DNA from: Aptenodytes patagonicus
Taxonomy: Eukaryota; Chordata; Aves; Sphenisciformes; Spheniscidae
Assembly (NCBI RefSeq): GCF_965638725.1
Contig: NC_134982.1
Location: forward strand, 2,790,001-2,854,000
DNA: 64,000 nucleotides
Direction: 5' to 3'
Position numbers and translations under genes: made by a program. This document shows positions 1 through 11,800 of this stretch, in pieces. Each line of letters starts with the position of its first letter. Position 1 is the stretch's first letter. The notes beneath the pieces were generated by a model. It was not told the DNA's origin. It saw nothing but the letters and a program-made list of their open reading frames with translations, and did no database searches.

Positions 1-620
1 TCTATTTACGAGTTGAAAAGGGGAAACGAAGGCCCCCGCTCGTCTGGAGCCCAGCGCGGGTGCTGTGCCCCCAGCACGGTGACCTAGAGAGCGTCTCCAC
101 GAAGGTCCAGGAGTTCTGCTCGGCTCTGACCTGGAAGGAGGACCTCTGAGGACAAGTGTCGGCTCCCACTGATGGAGCGGTTGCAGCAAGGCAATTTGGA
201 CATCGGTCTCGCTGCGAGCAGCATCCACCCAGGTGCCAGTTAACACCCCCGGTGACTGCAATGACGTGGACATCTGGCTGCTGAGAAGAACACGCGCCGA
301 GTCCAACTGCTGCTGTCTGGAGAGCTTTTCCTCTAGTTCAGACCTCGTTTCTTTTCAAAAGTCTTCCACCCCGGCACCCTACGGGCTTTGCCACGCTTGC
401 CAGACCTCCTTCTCCTGGACCTACCAGCCACCTGCAGCACAGTAAATCATGCTCCTCCCTTGGAAATCTCCCCTTCCCTTGCTGACGGTGCACAGGCTGA
501 TCCTTCTACTGCAGACCTCTGCCTTTCTACCCCAGCTAAAGATCTGCCGTCCCTCTCACATCTCGTGGTTGTCTGCCAGCTCCCAGCTATGTGGTGAATA
601 CAGAACTTTTCATCTCTTTT
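1..620. other. Upstream intergenic DNA, nothing recognised
   Basis: This is mixed-composition single-copy-looking DNA to the left of the first CR1. Short open frames occur (for example 233-445 on the + strand), but they lack coding character, splice context or a recognisable domain. I see no RNA gene or promoter signature here. Confidence 0.5.
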
Positions 621-1016
621 GGCTGAGGGAACTGGGGTTGTTTAGCCTGGAGAAGAGGAGGCTGAGGGGAGACCTCATCGCTCTCTACAACTACCTGAAA
701 GGAGGTTGTAGCGAGGCGGGGGTCGGTCTCTTCTCCCAAGTCACAAGCGACAGGACGAGAGGAAATGGCCTCAAGTTGCACCAGGGGAGGTTTAGATTGG
801 ACGTGAGGAAAAATGTCTTTACTGAAAGAGTGGTGAAACATTGGAACAGGCTGCCCAGGGAAGTGGTGGAGTCCCCATCCCTGGAGGTGTTTAAAAGACG
901 AGTAGATGAGGCGCTGAGGGACATGGTTTAGTGGGCATGGTGGTGTTGGGTTGACAGTTGGACTCGATGATCTTAGAGGTCTTTTCCAACCTTAATGATG
1001 CTATGATTCTATGATC
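621..1016 (+). mobile_element. CR1 LINE 3' fragment, sense orientation
   Basis: This is a 5'-truncated chicken-repeat-1 (CR1) non-LTR retrotransposon copy. Its sense strand encodes the typical C-terminal tail of the CR1 ORF2 reverse-transcriptase protein, with the recognisable segments [18 protein letters not shown] and [21 protein letters not shown]. This frame stays open to a stop at 931. It is followed by the short CR1 3'UTR (GACTCGATGATCTTAGAGGTC, then TTCCAACC) and a terminal ATGATTCTATGA repeat, which is the CR1 end. The preserved frame suggests a relatively young copy, but without the endonuclease and catalytic RT domains it cannot be autonomous. It lies about 0.7 kb upstream of the MEX3C CpG island. 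Confidence 0.93.
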
Positions 1017-1689
1017 TCTGCCAGCCCAACGTCTCCCTTTGCCAGCACTGGGAACAACACTGGCACCTCTGACCTAGACTTGGACTTTTCCCCAGAACCT
1101 TTTCTCAGCATAACATCTTCAGGGAGCAGCTACGCAACCCCAATTCTCGCTCCGACGTTCATATTTCAACCATTTGCACGTGGCTTTCCTTGACTATATC
1201 AAGAACAACCCTGCTCCACTCACACCGACCCTGAAGGCCGCTGTTGAAGACCCTTTTCTAGTCTGTTTTTGTGGAGGACCATGTCACCCTCTGCTTTGTG
1301 TTCCTCCCCTGCACGTGGAACAGGAGCTAGTGGTCTTCACTCCCTGCTCATCATTTCACTTCAGAGTCAAGAGGTCCCTTCTCATTTCTGACTCTTCATG
1401 ACAGCGCAATCACATTTTCAGACAAGTTTCTTCATGTTTTGCCTGAAAATTTTCACCTGTGACTTGAACAAACATACACGAAGGGGCCGATACGAAAAAT
1501 TGCACAGCTCCAACTCGTTCCTGCATCAGAAAGCCTTCACCTCAGGCGGGGAAGCACACGACGAAATATGAGGGGAAGGAGGGCATCCCATCGAAGGCTT
1601 CTGGGGTTTTTTTTTATCTTTTTTGGGGGGCTCACGCCGTTTCACCAGGGTGGGTGAACTTAAACCCGGGACGACCAGGCTGGCTTTCC
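1017..1689. other. Spacer between CR1 and MEX3C CpG island
   Basis: The stretch is single-copy-looking DNA whose GC content rises only at its right end. There is a T-rich tract at about 1608-1622. I find no coding region or RNA gene here. Confidence 0.4.
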
Positions 1690-1943
1690 TCACAGATCCC
1701 CCGCCCCCGAGGACCTGAGGCCGAGGGCCCGGAGGGCCCGGTGACGGCCGCCGGCAGCCGCCCGCCCTCCCCCGCCTCGCTGCCGCCCGACGCGCCCCGG
1801 CCCCACGGGCCCCGCCCACCCCCCCCCCGCCCCGCCCCGCCCCGCCCAGGAACCGGCTCCGCCGCCCAATGGCGCGGCGGCGAGCGCGGGGCGGGGCCGC
1901 ACCGCCTCCTCCCCCTCCTCCTCCTCGCCCCCCCCCCCCCCCC

Positions 1944-1974
<31 letters not shown>

Positions 1975-1995
1975 GCCGCCGCCGAAGGGAGCGCC

Positions 1996-2016
1996 ATGGG
2001 ACAAAAGGCGCGCTGA
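1996..2016 (+). promoter_or_regulatory. uORF 1 of MEX3C leader (MGQKAR, stop)
   Basis: The ATG sits in a near-optimal context (GCGCCATGG) and is out of frame with the MEX3C start. Six codons are followed by TGA. If it lies in the mRNA, scanning ribosomes should often initiate here, so it would be expected to dampen or regulate MEX3C translation. Translation itself is inference. Confidence 0.45.
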
Positions 2017-2071
2017 GGAGCGCGGCCCTAGCGCCCAGGCCGCGCCCGCCACGCTCGGTGCCCGCCGCGGC

Positions 2072-2092
2072 ATGGCGGCCCCGCGCCGCTAG
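2072..2092 (+). promoter_or_regulatory. uORF 2 of MEX3C leader (MAAPRR, stop)
   Basis: This second upstream ATG is also in good context (GCGGCATGGCG) and out of frame with the main start. Six codons end at TAG, 46 nt before the MEX3C ATG. Together with uORF 1 it forms two same-length minicistrons, both of which terminate before the main ORF and leave room for reinitiation. Confidence 0.45.
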
Positions 2093-2138
2093 GCTCGGCC
2101 CGGCCCGGCCCGGCCCGGCCCGCAGCGCCTCCCCCGCC

Positions 2139-2820
2139 ATGCCGAGCGGCAGCGCCGCCGCGGCCTCCCCCGCCGCCGAGCCCGTCGAGCCGCCGCGCCT
2201 CCCCCCCCACCCGCCGCCGCCGCTGCTGCTGCTCCAGCAGCGCCTCGCCGGCCTCGGCCTCCGCGACCGCGGCCTGCCCGCCGGTGGCGGAGGGGCGGGG
2301 GCGGCCCGGCGGCAAGCCCGGCGGCGGCGGGCGGGCTTGACGCCGCCGCTCCCCGACCCCCCCGGAGAGCCGGGGCCTGGCGGGGCGGAGGAGGAGGAGG
2401 AGGAGGAGGAGGCGGTGGGGGACGAGGGAGACCTGGAGCTGGAGGAGGAGCTGCTGGCGGGGGAGGACGAGGAGGAGGAGGAGGACCCGGCCGCGCTGCT
2501 GCTGCTCTCCTCGTCCTCCTCGCCCTCCCAGCCGCTCCCGCTGCTGCCGGCGCTGGGCTCCGTCCTGCTCTCGCCCTCCTTCGATGCGCAGGAGGCGGCG
2601 GCGGCGGGGGCGCTCTGCGGGGCGGACGATCCTCAGGGCATGATGGCGGCGATGCTGTCCCACGCCTGCGGCGGCGGCGGCCTGGGCGGCGGCGGCGGCG
2701 GGGGGGCGGCGGGCCTCAACGGCGAGCAGGCGGCGCTGCTCCGCCGAAAGAGCGTCAACACCACGGAGTGCGTGCCCGTGCCCAGCTCCGAGCATGTGGC
2801 CGAGATCGTGGGCCGCCAGG
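2139..2820 (+). CDS. MEX3C: MEX3C coding exon 1
   Basis: The exon encodes residues 1-227 plus the first base of codon 228. It carries the low-complexity N-terminus: Pro/Leu runs, a (GAG)n-encoded Glu tract near 2388-2411, a second acidic block near 2470, a Ser run, and Gly-rich (GGC)n codons near 2670-2710. It then enters KH1, including [16 protein letters not shown]. It ends at CCAGG with a consensus GTGAGT donor starting at 2821. GC content is extreme, so misassembly or dropout is a risk in the repeat codons. Confidence 0.96.
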
Positions 2821-5800
2821 GTGAGTGGGGGACCGGGGCGGGGGGACACCCCCGGTCCCCGGGCGGGGGGCGGGCGGAGGTGCGCCGCGGCCTGGCCTGG
2901 GCCTGCTGCCCTTCCCCGGGGGTTCGTGGCAGGCCTCTCCCCGCACGCCCCCGGGGTGTGCCCGTTCGGTGCCGACTGGAGGAGCCCCTCGCCCCGGTAG
3001 TAGCTTCGTGCCCGTGGGGCCTACCTCTCCTCTCCCAAACCCCGGCTTCCCCCACGGGGGACGGGGTGCCGGCACCAGGCCGGCCCTGCTTGAGAAGCCG
3101 AGAGGCGAGAGCGAGCACTGGGTTAGCTCAAACCTTCGGTTATTGTTAATTTGAGCTGTAAAACACAGTGTATATTCTGGCAGTGCACAGGTAGGTGTTG
3201 GCACAGGCTTTGGTCTTCAGTGACACTCGGCCTGTGGCCTTCAGTAAGGAGCTGCCTTTCACCGGAGGAACTTTTAGACCGTGTTTTACAAAGACTTTTG
3301 GGTGAAGGACTTTAACTTGCTTGCCTTGCAGAGCAGGGTGTGGGCTGATGCCGTTCCTACGCTTTTCCACCGTGCTCGCCGAGACAAAGTGGGACCTCGG
3401 GAGCCAGCGAGACGGAGAAAGGAGCCACGTGCGGCCCTCTTCTGTGTGAAAGCCCTTGTCTTTCTGCTCGGGTTGTGGCTTCCTGTTGATCGCTATTGCT
3501 ACACTCCATGGGGCTCTATTACACCGTTAGGATAAGGTCATATCGGTGATGTCACGTTCGTTGTTGGCCTTTCATGTGGTCTCGTGGGTGCGGTGCTCTT
3601 AACTCCTCCAGGAGTTAGAAAGATGACGTTTTGCGCCAGCTTTCTGGCGGTGAACCGAATTTTAAAAGCACTTTTTATATATCAAGAGAAGCGCTGAGCG
3701 GTGTCAAGTGTAGGTGTGGAAACACAGACAATGAAGTTGCCGCTCTCTTCCTCTTCCCTTTCTGTGTTGTTCTTTATTGGTTTGGGGGTGGTGTGTCTCG
3801 TTTGCTGATCGGCTCTGATAACGAGCGGTTATGCTGTCTGGTCTCTCTCCATCAATGTGGCTTTTGTTTCTTTTTTTTTTTCCTTGAGTATAGAAGAAAT
3901 GGTAAAATCGGTCTAAACCAATGTGGTACTAAAGGAATGCCCGCTGAGCACCGATGCTTAGGCAGACTTCTGTTTTTTCTTCCTACATTTATTTTAGGCT
4001 CTTAGCAGTCAAGGGTAGGTTTTTTGCTGGGTGTGTCAAAGGAGAACCAAAAGCCCTGCTGCAGAAACTGGCAGGTAGCTTCCTCTGATGCAGGCAAGTC
4101 TGTTCTGTTCAAGCGGAAAATATCTTTTCCAAGAAATAGTGTTTGAATGTCTTAAGACTTTGCTCATGTGTCATTGGGGATGGCGGGGGGGGGGAGATGG
4201 AAAACAGAACTGAAAATGGTTATTGCTACAGTCCTCTAAAAGGGAAATACAAACTATTGGCCTTCGAGGACCAATTAGGCTGCTGTGTTTATTCTCCACC
4301 AGATCAGGATTGTTCTCTGTAGTATATTTTTCAGTACTTTGAGTCACTTAAAAACAAGATAATGGAGTTTGCATAAAAATAGGATCATTGTTCCTGAAGA
4401 GCTCATTTGCTGCTTCTGCTTTTATTTCTTATCTGATGTCACACTGTTTGGCTTGTGATAAAATATTTCGCCTCGGTGGGGAGGGATTGTATCATAAAAA
4501 GAATTGGAGCTGCAAAAGAGGAAGGAGCAGAAGGAGTGGAGGGAGAGCTAAAAAAATTGTTACTGAATATACTTGCGTGAAAGCTTTGCGTAAGGAGGTC
4601 CTTCGAAATTCTTATTCAAGGGAGACTTATGCTTAGAGACCGACTTACGTAAGTTGTATTAGTTCCACTAAATATTTGTCAAATTTCTTAGAAATACTAG
4701 TGCTTGCATCTCCTTTTATGGCCCAGAGCTGTGCCAGCTCATTGCATGGACCAGAGGCTCTCGCTCTCTCGTCCACCTGCTTTGCATGTGTCTGTGCTGT
4801 AGCCTGGCAAAGTGGTGTCAGCTGTAGCGCAGCTTGGTCTGCCTCGAGCGAGGCTGGCCGGAGCTGCATCCTTTGCCGATCGTTCTGCTCTCTCTAAAAA
4901 TGAAGATGCTGCCTATTCTCTTCCTAGCACACATCGTAACCGGCTGGTTGCATTATCTTGAACAAATTCAGCTTAAGTTTTATGCCAGACTCCTCTGTGC
5001 TGTAATACTTTAATAACTAATTATGTAAGGGCGATGCAGTTGGAATGTTACTTCTGATGGATTTTCATGAAGATTAAGTTTATATTCGTTCTGTTGCTGT
5101 CTTTGTGAGGTATAAAAAGAACTTGAAATGTCTGCAGCCCGAAAACATCAGCTCTGAAATACCAGGAATGCTGAGTTTGATCTCGGCTTTGCTGGAGGCC
5201 TCACTGCTGTGTCTGAAAGCGTGTTTATTGTAAGTCCTAATGCTCTAGCTGAAAGAGTAATGATAACCGGAATTCCACGGTATTCTTTACCCAAATTGAA
5301 TTTTTTGCACCGAGGAAGAGAATTTCCAGACACTGTTTATCAGACCAAAGGAGCCCCTGATTCCCAAGAGAGCTGTAAACAAGCAAAAACCTTATGGTGC
5401 TTGCATTTAACACTCTTTCAATTACGTGCAAGTTTCAGAAATAAATATAGCACTTCAGGCAGTGAAGTGGTGTTCCCACAGCCCTGCTCTAGGTCGCTGT
5501 GTTGCAGGTTCCCACGTGGGTAGCTGCACTTAACGAATCTGTGCTGGTAGCTGTGCACAGATGTGGGATGTCGCAGCTGTAGAAAGTGTGGAGTGCCTGA
5601 ATGTACGTTGTGGTTGATGGTTTTCTTGTGAAGCTACAATGGAGGCTGCTGGGTTACTGTGACAGTAGTTTAATGTGTTGCTGCTGGAAGCACTTACATC
5701 ACTGGAAAAGGCTTAAGTAAGATTTTCTTTTAATGAATAGTAGGTGTTCCTTATTTAAAAAAAAAAAACAAACCTCCTGTAGTATTTCTGAAACCTGGCG

Positions 5801-8800
5801 GGTTTTTGTGGCTTTTCTGTTTTTTTTTTTAAATCTTAAATGTTCTCAACCTTTTCTTATTCCCCTTGCCCCTCAAAAATGAAGCCGACAGACACTGGTT
5901 GGGGTAGTGTAATATAATTCTTTGTAGACTTTGAAATGGAAGAATCTCAAAGGTGAACAACAAAGGAAAAGATATTTGTATCCTTTTATTCTTGTTAAGG
6001 CATGTGACTGGGAGCCAGGAAAACTAGATTCCATTCACGGCATTGTACAGGCTTCCTGTATGAATTTGAACTAGCTGTTGAATCCAACCTTTGGTAAGTT
6101 GGCCAGTCGTCATGCTGATCAGAAAAGTGACTTCCTTTTTGTGCGTGCAGGATTTTTAGCTGCTGACAGCAGCTGCATTGGTTTAAAAAAATAAAAGTTG
6201 GAGAAAGTGCTCTTGAGAAGTGGTAGCAAGAAAGCTGCATTGCCGAGGAGGTGACCTTGTTTGCCTGAGAAAAGCTGGCATAGGGCGTATACCCAAAATT
6301 ATATAAGCATGTATCCAGACTTAAAAAAAAAAAAAAAAACTTCTGGAGATCTAACTTGGAAGGTTTTGTTTTAATCTCCAAATCATGTGAAGGACTTGCG
6401 AAAGTCCACTGTGGATCACCTGAAAACTGTTTCCCATGTGTGAAGTTGGTGGTGGTGATTTTCTGTGACAATCGTGCCATGGCCTCGTGGGCCTTGAGAA
6501 GGATTTGACAAGTTTAACTGGAGTCTTCAGTGCCCCCCTGCTATTTTCTTTACACTAAAAAGGCATGTTTAAACACTAAAAGCTCTTCTGAATAATGCCA
6601 AAAGAGGGGTGGTATCTGAAGACATGAACAGAAAACCTGGAAGATGCTGGGAGGGACAAAAGGCTGTGCTGTAGAGAGATGCTGCATCCCCGAGTGTATT
6701 AACTGTCTTCAGATAATGATTGCTGGAATATATTTGCTAATGCATTCCACTGCTGTGACTATCCAAGTAACGTGATTTTCCAAGTGTTTATATCCTTGAT
6801 AAAGCTGACAGTAGTGTTTTTTCCTCCTTAAGACATCACTTGAGTTGGAGCTACTTAACTCTAAAGCCTGATGCTTCTCTTTCTTCAGTAAGGATAGTTC
6901 GGATGATGGCTCCAGAACTTGAAACAGGCAGGGCAGTCTCTAAACCCCAGATGAGTAAGAGGAGGAGGAATGATATCATCCCATTTCACCGATTAAATCG
7001 ATAATGACAAATCTGCTTTGCATGAGATGGCCTTGCAACTAAAATAACGTTTTTATGCATATTTAATGATCTTGGACTCATTTTTGCTCTTTGATTTTTG
7101 AATGTGGGCTCTTGAGCAAAATATTACTTTCATAGGATCATCGAATGGTTTGGGTTGGAAGGGACCTTAAAGATCATCTAGTTCCAAGCCCCCTGCCATG
7201 GGCAGGGACACCTTCCACTAGACCAGGTTGCTCAAAGCCCCGTCCAACCTGGCCTCGAACACTGCCAGGGATGGGGCAGCCACAGCTTCTCCGGGCAACC
7301 TGTTCCAGTGCCTCACCACCCTCATAGTGAAGGATTTCTTCCTTATATCTAATCTAGACGGACACTCTTTCAGTTTAAAGCCATTACCCCTTGTCCTATC
7401 ACCACATGCCCTTGTAAAAAGCCCCTCTCCAGCTTTCCTGTAGGTCCCTTCAGTTACTGGAAGGCTGCTATAAGGTCTCCCCGGAGCCTTCTCTTCTCCA
7501 GGCTGGACAACCCCAACTCTCTCAGCCTTTCTTCATAGGAGAGGTGTTGCAGCCCCCTGATCATCTTCATGCCTCTCCTCTGGACCTGTTCCAACAGGTC
7601 CATGTCCTTCTTATGTTGGGGGCCCCAGAGCTGAACGCAGTAGTCCAGGTGGGGTCCTGTAACTTGAAACAAAAAAATAATTCTGGTAAGTTGGTAGCTG
7701 ATAACTATCTAGCATAGCTGAACAGCCAAATAAAAACAATGGCTGTCACCCTCGGAGAGTGGAAACAGTGCTAAAACAATCCTGGAGCAAATACTTGTGT
7801 TAGCTGAGGACAATACTTAGATGTCCTATGGTAGGATAATGGTAGTCCTTTCAAAATGAACTATATGTCTAGTTTTATGTCTTGATGTATTGTGATAATA
7901 ATTTTACTGAATTACTGAATACTTACGTGGCCTTGATTGGTTATTAATTGCAGACCTGTAAGAAGTAGTCAGCATGAGCATAGCTAGCTAGACTGAATTG
8001 CATATTGTTGTTTTTTTTTTAAACTGAATGCTTAAGACTTCCACTCTCAAGAATAAGTTTAATTTGCATGACTGAGGCCATCACATATCTCTGTCAGTTG
8101 ATTGCCACAGACAGCAAAGACCACAGGTTCTGCTAACTTACGTTAAGTGAAAGCTGACAAGGCAATTAAACTTCAGATTTTTTTGTTGCATCTTCTATAA
8201 TAAGCAGGTTGTTAAATGCTATATTAAATGCTTATTCTAAAGCAGGAAAGAAAACTTGAGCTATTTGTTGAAATCTAATATAAAGGCTGTTTTTCTGAGA
8301 AGCTGAAGTCTTGTCATTTTTAGAGCCTGGAACTCCAGGAACTGAAACACGTGAGCATACCGTGGCCTGGCACAGTCTGAATTTGGTGCTGAAGTTTCAG
8401 TGGCCTATTGCTCTGGTACTGTGTAACAAACATCATTTCAGCTCTGCTGTTTGTCATTTGTGCTATGCAAAGATCCAACTCAAGTTGCAAAGTGTGTCAG
8501 AAGGGTGCAGGTTCTCCAGCTGGGATCATAAATCCTCAGTCATAAATGCTGCTCTTGTCTGGCTTGTTGGAGGGGAAGCACACCAAACACAGTGCACACT
8601 CGAGAGGTTTTTCTCTTTGTGTAGTCTGCCAGAAATTCTGTAGATTTTCACATACGAATACCAGAAGTGAATACCTGCACAAGTAAGATTTTTGGATGAA
8701 GCTGAAATTAAAATAATAAAAATCTTGAGATATAAAATGCTAATTTCTTATCCTCTGGTCCTTTTGTTTTTCTTGTAAAATTGCTGTGTTCTAAAAGAGT

Positions 8801-11800
8801 ATTTTTTTAAGTTTATAACATCCACATACAAAAGAAATCCTGATTAATGTGCTGTTGAACTGCACTGGATTAACCTGTGTGTGGCATGAGAAAATGGTGA
8901 TGAATTTTTCCAAGCTGTTAGGGAAGTCAGCAGATGTTGTATGTTTCCCTGTCTTAGCCCTCGTTACCCTCTCTTCTAGTACACTGTGGTCTGAATTTCT
9001 GGAAGAGAAACTTTGTTCTAAACAAAGTGTTGGATATCTCAAAGATCTTAAATTTGCTTTTGATGCAATATCCACCACACAGGGCCAATTCCCCATTGCA
9101 GGCAAAAAATTTAACAGGGATAGGGTTGCAAACTTGCTGTAGCAAAAAAAGAAGGCTGCTGAGCACTAGAACACTTTTATTTATCCAAAAGAAAAAGGCC
9201 GAAAAGCTCTAAATCAAGCATTTGTTTCCAATTTCAGTTACTCTTTAAGACTGTCTTCCTTTTCTCTCTTTCTCAGGTATTCCTTTAAGTTCATGAGATC
9301 TTGCCAGCGTCTGAGATCTCGGTTTCCTTCCCTGGTGTGAGTCAGTAATTCTGCGGTCTGCACCAAGTTCTGGGCTGCTCCTTTGAACAAAGACACAGTA
9401 TCTCTTACTTTTTACCTTCTAGTTCATTTTACATTTGACAATATACTGTGGAATTTTGTGTATAAAAACACAGGTCTAGCAGCATTTTTGTATCAGGGAT
9501 TTGGTGTAGGTGAAGACTTGCATGTTTTTTTTTTTTCAGTCTTCCTTTTATTGGCCATCTTGGCATGCTGCATGGCATGTTGAATGGTGGTCCTTCTTAA
9601 TATCCTCCGTGTGCGGGTCAGGTTTCCCAACACTGTTGCTCACACTGGTGTGTTTCATTCACTAGGTCAATGTTCTTAATGAAAACAACTTTTTTCCTGT
9701 AGCTATTTTATTTGTTGGATGTACTCCCCCTCTTAAAACTTGCTTTTCTACTACTGCATCTTTCTAATTTTGCTCAGCAGCTGCTACCTTAGTCTTGGTG
9801 CTGCAGTAGTGCAAGTAATTAATAATATGAGTTGCTGCCCTCTGACTCTTTTGCTGCATGTAACTTGTTTACTGAGTTGCCATCTGTCTTGGGAATTGGA
9901 GTGTTCCTCTGCCTGTGAGATTGCTGGCTTGATAGATTGTCCCAGGCTGACACATAGAAGGAAACAGTGTGCAGGCTGACTACTTCATTCTGTAGTGGAT
10001 TGATGTATAAATCGATTGATAAATTGATACATACCTAAGAAATCTTTAATAAAGAGTTTGTACATGGTTCTTGAACCAGGGCTTTTGTTTTCCAGAAGAC
10101 GGAAACATCTCCAAGAGCTTGTGAGCAGCCTTCCCTTGGGAAGCTTTCTCCAGCATCTTCAGAGACTCTTAAAGCTCCCCTTTCCCATCTGTTAGCTTGG
10201 CAGCACTAGGGCCAAACAACGTCCTGTTCCCTGTCGTCTGGCACAGCCGAGAGGCTGACCGTGATTCCTTGGCTTTTGGTTAAGGTGCTTGAGATCTCCA
10301 GGTTGTCCTCCTTCCTGGTACCTCGGCAAGCCCACGCAGCTCCAGCATCTGGTGCACTCAAGCTTGAAGTACTTGTCTGGAAAGTATCTTGTCTAAAAAC
10401 CCTTCTGCAGTTCTAGCTGAATGATGACAAGTAGGAAAGTCATGTATCATCTTGGCATTCGTACATGTGAAAAATACAGAGCGAAATAAGTGGTCAGTAG
10501 CTCGTCAGAAATGGGTAAGCGTGACAGAATTATAATGGGAGCAGTCTCGGTCGCTATATATAGCGTGAGTCATATTGAAATGTTCCACAGGCAGGCACAG
10601 GGGTTTGGTAACTGCAGCGTAACTAAAAGCATTTGATTGCAGTGGTGAGTTAATGATGGGGTCAGGAGGCAGGGAAAAATGTCTTTTGGTATAAAATGCT
10701 CTAATTTTTATTTTTCTTGAAAGACCTGTATGTCATCTTTCCTTCTCTTGGAATAACTTCATCAGAGTGGCTGTCAGTTGAGTTTTCCTTTGCCCTCTAC
10801 ACTAGTCACTAATGTACCTACTTGTAGCATTGCTTATTGTAGTGTCGTTATAGTTAGAAGTGAAAGATGGTGATTACCAGTGTACAGCACTTCTGAGTTA
10901 CAGTCGTTGTCTGAAACCATTAATACAGCCACAGTCCAGAGCAGAGAGCCAGAACTTTGTTCCCAAGTTTTGGGTTGTAATGGTATCAGTGTCGCATTTT
11001 TGGATCGTAAATTTGAGAAGAAGCTCTGCTTGGCGGGTTCTCATTATGAAGCATCCCTACTGTGATAAATAGAAAATTTCATCTAAAAATTAGAACCTGC
11101 TGAAGGGCAGGAGCACATACTAGCACTCGGGTAGCTTGCAGGAAAAGCCTTTGCCCCGGGATATGAACCTCGCAACTCGACTTGTGCGTTTCATGTGGCC
11201 ATCTCCAAGGAACCGCACCTTGGGTACCACCGGGGAGGAGATAGCTTTGGTTTGTTAGGTGATGAACAAAACAGCTGTTCCTTAAAATCTGCCTATATCT
11301 GTGCCCCCATTTAAGCAGTTAGCCTGCTCTCTTCTTCTCTGGGGACCGTCACCTACTGTTTCCAAACCTGCCAGCGGCCTGCCCCATGAGTTTGAGCAAA
11401 TCCCAGCTGCGAGCTGCGCCTGTCTCTTGGTGTATTCATATTTGTTACCTCTCTGGCATGTATCATGTCTAGTTGTCACACGGGAGCCCTAATCTTACTG
11501 GCTAATTAACCCAAATAGCTATCGGATTATTATCTGTACTATAGAATGCTAATGGGGAGCTGTTAAAGCTGTTGGTGGTTGGTCGAGTCCTGTCTTCAGG
11601 ATGGATGCTGTGCTCTGTGATGAGGTGTCTCTCAGCTTACCTCTGGCTGTAGAGAAGGCTGAATAACAATAAATGAAAACTTGCTTTCAGAAAATGCTGT
11701 TTGTTAATTATTATCCGAGTTTAGGCTGTCTCTTAAAACTGTTTAAAAATAAAATTTAAAAGCAACATTTTTACAGCCTTCGTTCCTAAAATCAAAATGC

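Larger units (their letters stand above)
1690..2138 (+). promoter_or_regulatory. MEX3C: MEX3C CpG-island promoter and 5' leader
   Basis: This extremely GC-rich block carries tandem CCCCGCCCC GC boxes (about 1828-1848), a CCAAT box at 1866-1870 and long (CCG)n tracts at about 1940-1985. There is no TATA box. It looks like a dispersed-initiation housekeeping promoter. If the CCAAT box is used at a normal distance, transcription starts roughly between 1930 and 1990 and the leader is 150-210 nt long. The leader then contains two short upstream ORFs (listed separately). The exact start site cannot be read from sequence. Confidence 0.75.

Noticed and set aside
1526-2140. 204-codon - strand ORF opposite the MEX3C promoter
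   Set aside because: It consists of Ala/Gly/Arg runs from (CCG)n DNA and is a shadow of the CpG island.
2028-2849. 273-codon - strand ORF opposite MEX3C exon 1
   Set aside because: It is an antisense shadow of the real MEX3C frame, with low-complexity composition.
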